Positions 34,059 through 43,706 of a DNA stretch of 64,000 nucleotides are shown here, one piece after another. The notes under the pieces were generated by a model. The model worked only from the letters and a program-made list of their open reading frames with translations, ran no database searches and was not told the origin of the DNA. Source of the DNA: Luteimonas fraxinea (GTDB taxonomy: Bacteria; Pseudomonadota; Gammaproteobacteria; Xanthomonadales; Xanthomonadaceae); contig NZ_CP089507.1 in NCBI RefSeq assembly GCF_021233355.1, positions 1,860,001 through 1,924,000 of the forward strand, in the 5' to 3' direction. Numbering within the stretch: the first letter of the stretch is position 1; every line of letters starts with the position of its first letter. The position numbers were made by a program, and so were the translations under genes.

Positions 34059-36395
34059 TTAGAAGGGCAACACCAGATCGGGATCAATCGCCAGCAGCTG
34101 CGCGCGGAAGGTCTGCTGGATGCGCACGAGCGCGTCGCGGGTGTCGGCGTCGAAGCGCAGCACCAGCACCGGCGTGGTGTTCGATGCGCGCACCAGGCCC
34201 CAGCCGTCCGGCCAGTCGGCGCGCACGCCGTCGATCGTCGACAGGCGCGCGCCGTCGAATGCGGATTCGGCCTGCACGCGGGCGACGAAGCTGTGCGGAT
34301 CGTCGTTGGGCGCGAGCACCTTGATCTCGGGTGTCGAGATGCCGTTGGGCAGTGCCTTGAGCACCGCCGACGGATCGTCGTCGAGCGCGAGGATCTCGAG
34401 CAGACGCGCGGCGGCGTAGATGCCGTCGTCGAAGCCGTACCAGCGCTCGGCGAAGAAGAAGTGGCCGCTCATCTCGCCTGCCAGTTCGGCGCCGGTCTCG
34501 CGCATCTTGGCCTTGATCAGCGAGTGGCCGGTCTTCCACATCAGCGGGCTGCCGCCGTGGCGCAGTACATGGCCGGGCAGGCGGCCGGTGCACTTCACGT
34601 CGAAGACGATCATCGCGCCCGGATTGCGTTCCAGCACATCGGCCGCGAACAGCATCAGCAGGCGGTCGGCGAAGATGTTCTCGCCGTCCTTGGTGACCAC
34701 GCCGAGGCGGTCGCCGTCGCCATCGAACGCGATGCCCAGATCGGCGTCGAAACGCTGCACCGTGCGCACCAGGTCTTCGAGGTTCTGCGGCTCGCTCGGA
34801 TCGGGATGGTGGTTCGGGAACGTGCCGTCGATGTCGCAATACAGCGGCACGACTTCGGCGCCGATCGCCTCCAGCACACGCGGACCGAGTTCACCGGCCA
34901 CACCGTTTCCGGCATCGATGACGATCTTCAGCGGACGCGCGATCTGGATGTCGTCGGCGATGCGCCGCACGTAGTCCTCGCTGATGTCGCGCTCGGACAC
35001 CGCGCCCGGCTGCGGCGCCGTGTGCAGGCGGTCGTCGGCGACGCGCGTGTGCAGATCGGTGATCGCATCGCCCGACAGCGTTTCGCCGCCGACGACGATC
35101 TTGAAGCCGTTGTAGTCCGGCGGGTTGTGGCTGCCGGTCACCGAGATGCAGCAACCGGTGCGCAGGTGATACGCGCCGAAGTAGATCAGCGGCGTCGGCG
35201 CCATGCCGATGTCGATGACGTTGCGGCCGGCCTTGCGCAGACCGGCGATCAGACCGGCGACGAGATCCGGACCCGACAGGCGGCCGTCGCGGCCGACGAC
35301 GATGTCGGCCAGATCCTGTTCGCGCATCAGCGAGCCGACGGCCTGGCCGATCAGTTCGGCGACGCCCGCGTCCAGCGTCGTGCCGACCACGCCGCGGATG
35401 TCGTAGGCGCGGAAGATCGACGGATCGAGGATTACCGACGACGGCGCGGCCTTCTTTTTCGGCGCCTCGCTGCGCACTGGCACAGGCGGCGGCGCGATGC
35501 CGTCCTCGCCTTCGACACCTTCTGCCGGCGTACGCAACGCTTCGGCGAACGTCGGCGTCGTGTCTTCGACCCTGCTGACCGATGTGGCGCCGCGCGGCAG
35601 GCGGAACGCCACCACCGCGAGCAGCAGAAACACACCTGCGCCGGCGAGCAGCGGAATCGCACCGAGGCCGAGCAGCGGCGTGTCGACACGCGGCACGGCG
35701 GCGGCGATGCGCAGCGGCGTGCCGGGGATCGGCTGGGCCATGCGCGCCGCGACGTTGGACAGGCCTTCGTCGCCGCGCGAAAGGAGCGTGTGGTTGCCCT
35801 GACGGAGCGCGAGATAGGTCGCCCCGTCCAGCGGCGCGGCTTCGAGACCGGCGGTCGCAAGCGCCATCGGCAGCTGTGCGAGGGCGACACCGACCAGGCG
35901 CGTGTCGACACGCGCCGGCGCGGCGATCAGCACGCGCGGCGCGCCGTCGATCTGGGCGATCGCGAGCACGGCGCGGTCCTCGACCAGCGCCGCCTCGAGC
36001 GCGGACAGACGACCGAAGCCACCGGCGTCCAGGCCCGCGTAAGCATCCTTGAGGTCGGCCGGCACGATGGTCGCGGCTTCGAGCTGCGGCCAGTCGGCGG
36101 CGAGTGCGGTGCCGGCTGCGGCGAGGTCGCCCGTCGCCAGCGCGCGCTGCACGGCGGCATCGGCGATGCGCGTGTCGATGCGCTTGAGTTCCGCGCCGAG
36201 CGACTGCTGCGTCGCGGCGACCGCGGCGTCACGTCCCTGTTCGGCGGCGGCGGTGCGCTGCTCGCCGCGCAGCTGCTGCCAGCCGTTCCAGGCGAACCAC
36301 AGCGCCAGCAACACCAGCAGCACGGCCAGCAATGGCGCGGCTTGGCGCAGCTGCGCCAGCACTGCACCCGCCTGTCGCGGTTCCTTCTCGCTCAT
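34059..36395 (-). CDS. phosphomannomutase/phosphoglucomutase with N-terminal membrane domain
   Basis: A 778-residue protein. Residues 1-300 hold two membrane segments (about 20-40 and 225-245) around a predicted periplasmic domain; the C-terminal 470 residues are an AlgC/XanA-type alpha-D-phosphohexomutase with the phosphoserine loop TGSHNPPDYNGFK, metal loop DGDGDRLG and sugar loop GEMSGHFFF. It interconverts hexose 1- and 6-phosphates for exopolysaccharide and LPS precursors. The ATG at 36395 has GGGGA at good spacing; an ATG two codons earlier is possible. It is the last gene of the coaC-coaB-dut run. Confidence 0.9.
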   Translation of the reverse strand: MSEKEPRQAGAVLAQLRQAAPLLAVLLVLLALWFAWNGWQQLRGEQRTAAAEQGRDAAVAATQQSLGAELKRIDTRIADAAVQRALATGDLAAAGTALAADWPQLEAATIVPADLKDAYAGLDAGGFGRLSALEAALVEDRAVLAIAQIDGAPRVLIAAPARVDTRLVGVALAQLPMALATAGLEAAPLDGATYLALRQGNHTLLSRGDEGLSNVAARMAQPIPGTPLRIAAAVPRVDTPLLGLGAIPLLAGAGVFLLLAVVAFRLPRGATSVSRVEDTTPTFAEALRTPAEGVEGEDGIAPPPVPVRSEAPKKKAAPSSVILDPSIFRAYDIRGVVGTTLDAGVAELIGQAVGSLMREQDLADIVVGRDGRLSGPDLVAGLIAGLRKAGRNVIDIGMAPTPLIYFGAYHLRTGCCISVTGSHNPPDYNGFKIVVGGETLSGDAITDLHTRVADDRLHTAPQPGAVSERDISEDYVRRIADDIQIARPLKIVIDAGNGVAGELGPRVLEAIGAEVVPLYCDIDGTFPNHHPDPSEPQNLEDLVRTVQRFDADLGIAFDGDGDRLGVVTKDGENIFADRLLMLFAADVLERNPGAMIVFDVKCTGRLPGHVLRHGGSPLMWKTGHSLIKAKMRETGAELAGEMSGHFFFAERWYGFDDGIYAAARLLEILALDDDPSAVLKALPNGISTPEIKVLAPNDDPHSFVARVQAESAFDGARLSTIDGVRADWPDGWGLVRASNTTPVLVLRFDADTRDALVRIQQTFRAQLLAIDPDLVLPF

Positions 36396-36407
36396 CTGCA
36401 TTCCCCG

Positions 36408-36881
36408 TCAGCGCACGCCGGAATGGCCGAACCCCCCGGCCCCGCGCGTGGTTTCGGCGAAAGTATCCACCACATTCAGGGTCGCCCGCACGACCGGAAG
36501 CATGACCAGCTGCGCAATCCGGTCGCCCGGCTCGATCGTGAAGGCGTCTTTGCCGCGATTCCAGATGCTGATCATCAGCGGGCCCTGGTAGTCGGCGTCG
36601 ATCAGGCCGGTGCCGTTGCCGAGCACGATGCCGTGCTTGTGGCCCAGGCCCGAGCGCGGCAGCACCACGGCGCAGAGGCCGGAATCGCCGATGTGGATCG
36701 ACAGGCCCGACGGCAGCAGCGATACATCGCCCGGCAGCAACGTCAGCGGTTCGTCGAGCGCGGCGCGCAGGTCGAGACCGGCGCTGCCGTCGGTGGCGTA
36801 GGCCGGCAGCGGCCACTGCTGACCGAAGCGCGCGTCGAGCACGCGGACGTCGAGGACATGGTGCGTGGCGGCAGTACTCAT
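36408..36881 (-). CDS. dut: dUTP diphosphatase
   Basis: A 157-residue dUTPase converting dUTP to dUMP and pyrophosphate. The five trimeric-dUTPase motifs are visible: [50 protein letters not shown] and the C-terminal [12 protein letters not shown]. It overlaps the coaB stop by four bases (ATGA) and is followed 12 bases later by the phosphomannomutase gene. The coaBC-dut neighbourhood is conserved in many gammaproteobacteria. Confidence 0.96.
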   Translation of the reverse strand: MSTAATHHVLDVRVLDARFGQQWPLPAYATDGSAGLDLRAALDEPLTLLPGDVSLLPSGLSIHIGDSGLCAVVLPRSGLGHKHGIVLGNGTGLIDADYQGPLMISIWNRGKDAFTIEPGDRIAQLVMLPVVRATLNVVDTFAETTRGAGGFGHSGVR

Positions 36882-37546
36882 CGCGGTTCCTGTGTGAGGC
36901 GGGCGGCGACCAGCGCGACCAGACGGTCGGCGATCTCGGCCTTGGAAGCGGGGCCCAGCTGCACGTGGCCCGCGGCGTCGTGCACCAGCAGCGTGTTGTC
37001 GTCGCCTTCGAACCCGCTGCCGGCGATGCCGACGCGATTGGCGGCGATCAGATCGACGCGCTTGGCAGCGAGCTTGCCGCGCGCATTGACGTCGACATCG
37101 TCGGTTTCGGCGGCGAAACCGACGACCAGCTGCGGACGCGGTTCGGCCACTGCGACGTCGGCGAGGATGTCGCGGGTGCGCACCAGATGCAGATCGAGGC
37201 CGTCCTCGCCCGGGCGCTTCTTGATCTTCGACGGTGCGACCTGCGCCGGGGTGAAGTCCGCGACCGCGGCCGCGCCGATGTAGAGATCGGCCGGCAGCGC
37301 ATCGAACACGGCGGCATGCATCTGCGCGGCCGAGCGCACGTCGATGCGCTGCACGCCTTCGGGCGTCGGCAGGTGCACGGGGCCGGCGACCAGCACCACG
37401 TCGGCACCTGCGCGCTGCGCGGCGGCAGCGATCGCGAAGCCCATCTTGCCGCTGCTGCGGTTGCCGAGAAACCGGACCGGATCCAAGTCTTCGAACGTCG
37501 GTCCGGCGGTGACCAGCACGCGGCGCCCGGTGAGCAACGTGCTCAT
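36878..37546 (-). CDS. coaB: phosphopantothenate-cysteine ligase (separate CoaB)
   Basis: A 222-residue CoaB domain joining 4'-phosphopantothenate and cysteine. Visible are the start [20 protein letters not shown], the RSSGKMGFA nucleotide loop, AAVADFTP and the KIKKRPGED lysine region, followed by ANRVG. CoaB is normally the C-terminal half of a single CoaBC protein. Here its ATG overlaps the coaC stop (ATGA), so two separate coupled proteins are predicted. A frameshift in assembly is the alternative. Confidence 0.88.
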   Translation of the reverse strand: MSTLLTGRRVLVTAGPTFEDLDPVRFLGNRSSGKMGFAIAAAAQRAGADVVLVAGPVHLPTPEGVQRIDVRSAAQMHAAVFDALPADLYIGAAAVADFTPAQVAPSKIKKRPGEDGLDLHLVRTRDILADVAVAEPRPQLVVGFAAETDDVDVNARGKLAAKRVDLIAANRVGIAGSGFEGDDNTLLVHDAAGHVQLGPASKAEIADRLVALVAARLTQEPR

Positions 37547-38094
37547 ACCGGCAGCGCGGCCACGATCGCCTGCGGCTCGGCGAGACGGCCGGGACCGGAT
37601 TCGCCCTCGGCCAGCGGACCGTCCTCGGGGCCGATCACCTGCACGCCGCGCTCGCGCAGCAGCGCGATGTTCGCCTGCGTCGCCGGGTGCAGCCACATGC
37701 GGTGGTTCATCGCCGGGCACACGGTCAGCGGCGCCGTCGTCGCCAGGCACAGCGTGGTCACGAGATTGTCGGCGAAGCCATTCGCGAGCTTGGCGAGCGT
37801 GTTCGCCGTCGCCGGTGCCACGACCACTCGCGTTGCCCAGCGCGCGAGTTCGATGTGGCCCATCGCGGCTTCCGCACCCGGATCCCACAGCGTGGTCCGC
37901 ACGGCGTTGTGCGAGACGGCCTGGAAGGTGGTTGTCGAGACGAAGTGCTGCGCACTCTCGGTCATCGCCACGCGCACCTGCGCGCCGGCGTCGCGCAGAC
38001 GACGGACCAGGTCCGCGGCCTTGTATGCGGCGATGCCGCCGCACACGCACAGCAGGATGCGCTGCCCGTGCAGCGAGGTCGATGCGGCGCCCAT
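37543..38094 (-). CDS. coaC: phosphopantothenoylcysteine decarboxylase (separate CoaC)
   Basis: A 183-residue flavoprotein domain removing CO2 from phosphopantothenoylcysteine in CoA synthesis. Motifs: [20 protein letters not shown], the active-site His of [27 protein letters not shown] and [11 protein letters not shown] with Asn-His. The linker to CoaB ([20 protein letters not shown]) ends at a TGA where the fused protein would continue. It is the first gene of the minus-strand run coaC-coaB-dut-phosphomannomutase. Confidence 0.9.
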   Translation of the reverse strand: MGAASTSLHGQRILLCVCGGIAAYKAADLVRRLRDAGAQVRVAMTESAQHFVSTTTFQAVSHNAVRTTLWDPGAEAAMGHIELARWATRVVVAPATANTLAKLANGFADNLVTTLCLATTAPLTVCPAMNHRMWLHPATQANIALLRERGVQVIGPEDGPLAEGESGPGRLAEPQAIVAALPV

Positions 38095-38267
38095 CGTCGG
38101 CGTTGTCCTACCGGAAAACCGGCCGACAGCTTACCCGAAGCGATGTCCGCAGCCGCTGCCGGGCCGGGCCCGCACGCGCTGCAATGGAGGCCTCGCCGGT
38201 CCGGGCGCGGCGCGCATCCTTCCCCTGGGACGCGACGCCCCGCACCGGCGTTCTGTCTGGAGACCGC

Positions 38268-38942
38268 ATGCACATCCGCGAATGGCCGGCCGGCGAACGG
38301 CCGCGCGAGAAACTGCTGGGCCAAGGCGCGGCCGCCTTGTCGGACGCCGAGCTGCTGGCGATCTTCCTCGGCTCGGGCCTGCGCGGGCAGGACGCGGTGG
38401 CGACCGCGCGACAACTGCTCGCAGCGCACGGGCCACTGCGCACGCTGATCGAACGCGGCGCGGCCGGCCTCGCCGCGCTGCCCGGCCTCGGTCCCGCACG
38501 CGCCTGCGCGCTGACCGCGGCGCTGGAACTCGGCAACCGCGTGCTCGCCGCCGACCTCGCGCGCGGCGAGGCGATGACCGACCCCACTGCCGCCGGCCGC
38601 TACTTCTCGCAGCGCCTGCGCGGCTTCGCCCACGAGGTGTTCGCGGTGCTGTTTCTCGACAGCAGACACCGCGCGCTGGCGTTCGAGGAACTGTTCCGCG
38701 GCACGATCGACGGCGCCGAAGTGCATCCGCGCGAAGTCGTGCGCCGCGCGCTGGCGCACAACGCGGCGGCTGTGATCGTGGGCCACAACCATCCCAGCGG
38801 CAGCCGCGAACCCAGCGCCGCCGATCGCGCAGTCACCGCGCAGCTCAAGCAGGCGCTGTCGCTGGTCGACGTACGGCTGCTCGATCATTTCGTCGTCGGC
38901 GATGGCGCAGCGGTATCGCTGGCCGCGCGGGGCTGGGTCTGA
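38268..38942 (+). CDS. radC: RadC family JAB1/MPN-domain protein
   Basis: A 224-residue RadC: N-terminal helix-hairpin-helix region ([19 protein letters not shown]) and a C-terminal JAMM metal site with [15 protein letters not shown] (His173, His175, Asp186). The early motif RPREKLL is also typical. The earlier claim that RadC works in DNA repair is doubtful, so the cellular role is unclear. It is divergent from coaC. Confidence 0.93.
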   Translation: MHIREWPAGERPREKLLGQGAAALSDAELLAIFLGSGLRGQDAVATARQLLAAHGPLRTLIERGAAGLAALPGLGPARACALTAALELGNRVLAADLARGEAMTDPTAAGRYFSQRLRGFAHEVFAVLFLDSRHRALAFEELFRGTIDGAEVHPREVVRRALAHNAAAVIVGHNHPSGSREPSAADRAVTAQLKQALSLVDVRLLDHFVVGDGAAVSLAARGWV

Positions 38943-39131
38943 GCGGCGGCCGCGCGACGGCATCGAAACACCCGGACCGTCGACCGACCTTTCTCGCAAC
39001 GCAATGCGGACGTTCTGCTCTGCGTGTGGGCCCACGAACACCGCGAGATGCACGCGCCTTCGACTCGCCGCCGGCGCTGCACATTGCGCAACGCCCGTCC
39101 GCAGGCTGACAGCGATCGATCGCTGCGAAGC

Positions 39132-40103
39132 TTATGAGGGGACCGACAGAATCACTTTTCCAATGCGATGCGCCGCAAGCGCCTGGTGTGCCTGCGCGGC
39201 CTGCCCCAGCGGGAACGTGCTCGAAATCCTGACCTCGAACGGTCCTGCAGCAATCAGTGCATTGAGCTGTTCCATCTTGACCCTGCTGGTCGCTGGCGCA
39301 TCGAGCGTCAGATCGAAGTGTCGGAAGACCAGGCCCGCCCGCGGTTCGGGCTCGGGATCGATGCCCGCGGGATACGCGACGCGGCCGCGCTCGCGGACCG
39401 TGCCGATCGCGGCGGACAGGCTCGCACCGCCTACCACCGCGAGCACCGCATCCAGTCCCTTCGGCGCGAAGGCCCGCGACGCGGCTGCAACATCCGTGAC
39501 TCTGCCGTCGACAGCGACATCCGCCCCGAGTTCGAGGGCCGCGGCGACGCCGTCTTCGCCGGAGGCCACCGCCAGCACGCGCGCCCCCAGACGTTTGGCC
39601 AGCTGGACCGCGATATGGCCGACATCGCCGCTGGCGCCGTTGATCAGCACCGCATCGCCAGGCGCGACGTCCAGCTCGATGGCCAGTCCCTGCCATGCAG
39701 TGAGCGCGACGATGGGCATCGCGCCGGCCTGATCGAGAGGCAGATCGTCCGGCAGCAGGGACACCGCATCGGCATCGAGCGCGATGTACTCGGCGTAATG
39801 CCCGATCCCCAGCGCGTAGACCGCGTCCCCGATGGCGAACCGGTCCACGCCGACACCGATCGCGGCGATCGTGCCCGACCCGTCCCGACCCAGGGTGTAC
39901 GGAAAATCCGGGGTCTGGCCGGTGAGTTCCGCGAACAGGCCTTCCCGCTCGAGCGGATCCCACGATCCCACGCCTGCGTAGGCCACCTTGACCAGCACCT
40001 GGCCCGGCCCGACATCGGGTAGGCGCTGGCGTCCATAGGTCAGCACGTCGGGTCCGCCGAAACGGTCGATCGTCACAGCGTGCATTTCTTTCAATCGTGT
40101 CAT
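39132..40103 (-). CDS. zinc-independent quinone oxidoreductase (MDR family)
   Basis: A 323-residue NADPH-dependent reductase of the medium-chain dehydrogenase superfamily. The catalytic domain starts MHAVTIDRFGGPDVLTY; the Rossmann motif GASGDVGHIAVQLAKRLGA sits near 155-173. The structural zinc Cys cluster of alcohol dehydrogenases is absent, so it belongs to the quinone/enone reductase branch. It is 63 bases downstream of a SnoaL-like gene on the same strand and divergent from an HxlR regulator, a setting typical for redox or electrophile-stress genes. Confidence 0.87.
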   Translation of the reverse strand: MTRLKEMHAVTIDRFGGPDVLTYGRQRLPDVGPGQVLVKVAYAGVGSWDPLEREGLFAELTGQTPDFPYTLGRDGSGTIAAIGVGVDRFAIGDAVYALGIGHYAEYIALDADAVSLLPDDLPLDQAGAMPIVALTAWQGLAIELDVAPGDAVLINGASGDVGHIAVQLAKRLGARVLAVASGEDGVAAALELGADVAVDGRVTDVAAASRAFAPKGLDAVLAVVGGASLSAAIGTVRERGRVAYPAGIDPEPEPRAGLVFRHFDLTLDAPATSRVKMEQLNALIAAGPFEVRISSTFPLGQAAQAHQALAAHRIGKVILSVPS

Positions 40104-40166
40104 TGCGTGTGTTCCCTGTCCGGGTATCGGCGCTTCGATAGCGGCGCGGAATCGCTGCGTGGCGTG

Positions 40167-40595
40167 TCAGCGCGCTTGAAGCTGCTGCTCCAGGTCGCCG
40201 GTGGACCAGTAATCGATCCACTCGACGATTTTTCCGTCGACGATCCGGATGACGGACGCGCCCTTGAGCGAGAAGGTGTTGCCGGTTGCCGGATAGCCGG
40301 GAAAGTCGCCGGTGTGCGTGCCGCTCATCGTGAAACTGGCTGCGCCGCCGGTCTCGTCGGCGATGATGAAATCCGGGTCCATCGTGAAGTTCGACAGCGA
40401 CGCCCAGGTATCGCGCCACAGCGTCTTCATTTCTTCATGGCCGTTTGGAAACGCCTGAAGCGGAATGTCCTGGAACACCGAATCCGGTGCATGGAGTGCA
40501 GCCAGTGCATCGGCCTCGTGCGCGTTCTGAAGTGCGAACGCCTGCTGGATCAATGCCCGATGGCTGTTGGCGGTTGCGTTACCTGGTTGGGACAT
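40167..40595 (-). CDS. SnoaL-like (NTF2 fold) protein
   Basis: A 142-residue single-domain protein of the NTF2/SnoaL-like polyketide-cyclase type: helix ([20 protein letters not shown]), then strands with [28 protein letters not shown] and [19 protein letters not shown] ribosome site precedes the ATG at 40595. Members act as small isomerases or hydrolases or bind ligands; the substrate is unknown. It is probably co-transcribed with the quinone reductase. Confidence 0.83.
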   Translation of the reverse strand: MSQPGNATANSHRALIQQAFALQNAHEADALAALHAPDSVFQDIPLQAFPNGHEEMKTLWRDTWASLSNFTMDPDFIIADETGGAASFTMSGTHTGDFPGYPATGNTFSLKGASVIRIVDGKIVEWIDYWSTGDLEQQLQAR

Positions 40596-40828
40596 CGTTG
40601 GTTCTCCTGAATATCTGCACGCCCGGCCCGGGGAAAGCCGGGGCGTGGGGCGCGTGGATGAATCGCGGTTTCGCACTGGCCGCGCTGTGCAGCCCTGTCT
40701 CGAAAAACGCGTTGCCTGGCGCACGCGGGATAGCCCCGAATCGTCTTCCTGTCTGGGAATTCGCCCGGGTCCCGTGCGGCGTCCTCTGTATATTGGGAAC
40801 GCAGCTCCATCGACAAGCAGGCACTTTC

Positions 40829-41203
40829 TTGGAACAAGGGCACCTTTCGGAAACCAACGACCTCCGGTGTATCTCGGAGGCACTGTCTCGGGTGGGAGAC
40901 AAGTGGTCGATCGTGGTCGTGATGGAACTGGCCGCGGCGCCGAAACGATTCAGCGAGGTGCGCCGCGCGCTGGATGGCATCTCGCAGAAGATGCTGACGG
41001 CCACATTGCGCGGACTGGAACGCGATGGATTCGTCACGCGCACCGTCTATCCAACCAAGCCGCCCAGCGTCGAATACGCGCTCACGGCGCTCGGCCAGGA
41101 GATGGTGGTGCCGGTCAGGGCGCTGGGCACCTGGCTGGTCGCGAATGTCGAGCGTGTCGAAACCGCCCGCCGTCTGTTCGACTCCGATCGCCAGTCAGGC
41201 TGA
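40829..41203 (+). CDS. HxlR family transcriptional regulator
   Basis: A 124-residue winged-helix regulator with the HxlR pattern: the conserved Cys in [52 protein letters not shown] and the wing [18 protein letters not shown]. HxlR proteins respond to aldehydes, quinones or disulfide stress, often through that Cys. No ATG fits; the TTG at 40829 is the best start guess. It most likely controls the divergent SnoaL-like and quinone reductase genes. Confidence 0.85.
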   Translation: MEQGHLSETNDLRCISEALSRVGDKWSIVVVMELAAAPKRFSEVRRALDGISQKMLTATLRGLERDGFVTRTVYPTKPPSVEYALTALGQEMVVPVRALGTWLVANVERVETARRLFDSDRQSG

Positions 41204-41353
41204 CGAGGGGCGGGCCGAGACAGACGTCGGGACCGTTGTTGCGGATCACAGGTACCTGCTACCGCCTGGCCGTAGCGCTGTCTCGCTCTGCGCAGTGCGG
41301 CGCACACCGAGACATGCATTGGCCGCTCGGCGCTTCGGCATCACACTGGCGCG

Positions 41354-41752
41354 ATGCCGACATTCAACACCGATCCCACTGCGCCCTGCCCCTGCGGCCG
41401 CCCGCGCACCTACGCCGACTGCTGCAAGCCGCTGCACGACGGCGCTGCAGCGCCTGACACCGAGGCGCTGATGCGCTCGCGCTACGTCGTCTATGTGCAG
41501 CGCGATGCGGACTATCTGCGCGCGAGCTGGCACGCCTCTACGCGTCCGGATGATCTCGGCTTCGACGATCCGCAACCGGTCTGGCTCGGCCTCGACGTCA
41601 AGGCGCACGACGTGATCGACGCCGACCACGCCGAAGTGGCGTTCGTCGCGAAGTACCGCATCGGCGGCGGCAGCGTGGTGCGCATGCGCGAGCGCAGCCG
41701 CTTCGTGCGCGAGGACGGACGCTGGTTCTATGTCGATGGCGACGTCGGCTGA
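41354..41752 (+). CDS. YchJ family protein with SEC-C-type zinc motif
   Basis: A 132-residue protein starting with the Cys cluster [18 protein letters not shown] (zinc-binding, SEC-C-like), then an NTF2-like domain: [29 protein letters not shown] and the end [16 protein letters not shown]. Length and layout match YchJ/UPF0225. Function is not established. Confidence 0.9.
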   Translation: MPTFNTDPTAPCPCGRPRTYADCCKPLHDGAAAPDTEALMRSRYVVYVQRDADYLRASWHASTRPDDLGFDDPQPVWLGLDVKAHDVIDADHAEVAFVAKYRIGGGSVVRMRERSRFVREDGRWFYVDGDVG

Positions 41753-41840
41753 GCGCACCGTGAAACCGACGCCGGCGCGGGGATGCGCGGGCCACACCGG
41801 CTCGTGCACAGTGGTCGCCCCGCACGCGCAGGTCGCCCGC

Positions 41841-43106
41841 ATGTCCCGTCTTCCGACGCATCGCTCCTCAAGTCCTGCGCGCCTTGCGCTGTCCAGCCTG
41901 TTGCTGTGCGCGGGCGGTGCTGCCGCGCAGGTGCCCGCGACCCCGGCGCCAGCCGCTGCGCCGACCTATGACGCCGCCGCGTTCGCGCGCTGCATCAGCG
42001 GCATCCGCGGCGACGCGGCCAAGGCGGGCATTCCGCAGGCGGCGTTCGATGCGCTCGCCGACGTGACGCCGGACATGACGGTGCTGCCGCTGCTCGACTC
42101 GCAACCCGAATTCACCACGCCGCTGTGGGATTACCTCGCCGGTCTCGTCGATGACGAACGCGTGGCCGATGGACGCGCGCGTCTGGTCGAGCATCGTGCG
42201 CTGCTCGATCGCGTGGCCGCGCAATACGGCGTCGACGCTGAGACCGTGGTCGCGATCTGGGGCGTAGAGAGCGACTACGGCCGCATCTCCGGCAAGCGGC
42301 CGCTGCGCGTGTCGCTGGCGACGCTGGCTTGCAACGGACGCCGCCAGCCGTTCTTCCGCAGCGAGTTCGTCGCCCTGCTCAAGCTGATGCACGACGGCGA
42401 TCTGCAGAACCGTGACACCACCGGTTCCTGGGCCGGCGCGTTCGGGCACACGCAGTTCATGCCGAGCACCTACGCGCGCATCGCGGTCGATTTCGACGGC
42501 GACGGCCGCCGCGATCTGGTCGACAGCATTCCCGATGCGCTCGCGTCGACGGCGAACTACCTCAAGCGTTCGCGCGCCGGCTGGAAGACCGGGCAGCCCT
42601 GGGGTTACGAGATCAAGCTGCCGGCCGGGTTCGACACCGCGCAGGCCGGCCGCACGAGCCGCCGGACCGTCGCCGACTGGACCTCACGCGGCATCGCCCG
42701 CGTCGACGGCGGTGCGTTGCCGGCCGGCAGTACGCAGGCGGCGATTCTCGTGCCGACCGGCGCCGCGGGCCCGGCCTTCATCGTCTTCAGCAACTACGAC
42801 GCGATCTTTTCCTACAACGCCGCCGAGAGCTACGCGCTGGCGATCGCGACACTCGCCGACCGGCTGCGTGGCGGCAGCGGCCTGCAGACGCCGTGGCCGA
42901 CCGACGATCCGGGCCTGTCGCGCGCGCAGCGTCGTGAACTGCAGACGCAGCTGCTCGCGCGCGGCCATGCGATCGGCGAGGTCGACGGCATGATCGGCAC
43001 CGCGACGCGACGCGCGATCCAGACCGAGCAGCGGCGCATCGGCCTGACTCCCGACGACGGCCGCGCCGGCGTGCGGATTCTGGATGCGCTGAAAGCGGGC
43101 CGCTGA
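41841..43106 (+). CDS. mltB: lytic murein transglycosylase, MltB type
   Basis: A 421-residue enzyme with a signal peptide (to about residue 30), a GH103 catalytic domain with the active Glu143 in IWGVESDYGRISG and AGAFGHTQFMPSTYA, and a C-terminal peptidoglycan-binding domain (about 350-420: QLLARGHAIGEVDGMIGTAT). It cleaves the glycan strand leaving 1,6-anhydro-MurNAc, the product recycled by AmpG and AnmK whose genes lie 6-8 kb downstream. There is no lipobox, so it is probably soluble and periplasmic rather than membrane-anchored. Confidence 0.9.
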   Translation: MSRLPTHRSSSPARLALSSLLLCAGGAAAQVPATPAPAAAPTYDAAAFARCISGIRGDAAKAGIPQAAFDALADVTPDMTVLPLLDSQPEFTTPLWDYLAGLVDDERVADGRARLVEHRALLDRVAAQYGVDAETVVAIWGVESDYGRISGKRPLRVSLATLACNGRRQPFFRSEFVALLKLMHDGDLQNRDTTGSWAGAFGHTQFMPSTYARIAVDFDGDGRRDLVDSIPDALASTANYLKRSRAGWKTGQPWGYEIKLPAGFDTAQAGRTSRRTVADWTSRGIARVDGGALPAGSTQAAILVPTGAAGPAFIVFSNYDAIFSYNAAESYALAIATLADRLRGGSGLQTPWPTDDPGLSRAQRRELQTQLLARGHAIGEVDGMIGTATRRAIQTEQRRIGLTPDDGRAGVRILDALKAGR

Positions 43107-43130
43107 TTCCGCGCCACCGGCACTGAGACT

Positions 43131-43163
43131 TCGTAGGATGGGTAGAGCGCAGCGAAACCCATC
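43131..43163 (+). repeat. GTAGGATGGGTAGAGCGCAG repeat, direct copy
   Basis: Identical over about 30 bases to the copy at 33864. It forms an inverted pair with the copy at 43252-43283, just after mltB. Confidence 0.75.
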
Positions 43164-43251
43164 ATTGCCATGCGGGCGCCCCGATCGCGACGATCAAAAT
43201 CGCAAGATCGAGCGCGCAGCGGATCGACCGTGACCCGCTCGAACCAGGTGC

Positions 43252-43283
43252 GATGGGTTTCGCTGCCCTCGACCCATCCTACG
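43252..43283 (-). repeat. GTAGGATGGGT repeat, inverted copy
   Basis: Reads GATGGGTTTCGCTGCCCTCG then ACCCATCCTACG, the reverse complement of the unit at 43131 with few changes. Together the pair could fold into a long hairpin in the 285-base gap after mltB. Confidence 0.75.
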
Positions 43284-43391
43284 TTCGACCTCGAACCGCG
43301 ATGGCGGCGAGGTCAGGCCGCCGATGCGCCGTGTTTGCGGGGCTTCGCGCGATCTGCGATCGTCGAAACTCCATCGCCATCGAGACACCAC

Positions 43392-43619
43392 ATGCGCATT
43401 CCGGTCATCGCCAGCGCGGTCCTGCTGCTCGCGGGCTGCGGCTCCTACGAGTACCGCGACAACAGCGCCGCGGTCGACGGCAATCCCTTGTGCATGAGCC
43501 GGCCGAGCCAGCCGGGCGAACCGGTGTCGCGCGATTGCGAGCGCGATGCCAGCGGTCGCTGGAGCAGCGAGCGTGACGGCCAGCCGGTGGACTTCAAGCG
43601 CACGCGCGACGATCGCTGA
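43392..43619 (+). CDS. small lipoprotein of unknown function
   Basis: A 75-residue protein with signal MRIPVIASAVLLLAGCG (lipobox LLAGC, Cys16). The mature part is polar (YEYRDNSAAVDGNPLCMSRP, SRDCERDASGRWSSER) with two more Cys residues that could form a disulfide. No family recognised. It faces the I78 inhibitor gene with a shared terminator hairpin between them. Confidence 0.72.
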   Translation: MRIPVIASAVLLLAGCGSYEYRDNSAAVDGNPLCMSRPSQPGEPVSRDCERDASGRWSSERDGQPVDFKRTRDDR

Positions 43620-43652
43620 TCGACTTCTTCTGCGGGTACGCGGCCCGCAACG

Positions 43653-43683
43653 CAGAACGCCCGGCACGAAGCCGGGCGTTCTG
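43653..43683. terminator. bidirectional hairpin terminator
   Basis: Perfect 12-bp stem CAGAACGCCCGG / CCGGGCGTTCTG with a 7-base loop between convergent lipoprotein genes. No T tract. Confidence 0.65.
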
Positions 43684-43706
43684 GCATTCGCAGCGGACGA
43701 ACCGAA

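Noticed and set aside
34029..37283. 1084-codon plus-strand open frame opposite phosphomannomutase, dut and coaB
   Set aside because: Crosses three well-supported genes in antisense; no motif, His/Arg-rich composition typical of shadows.
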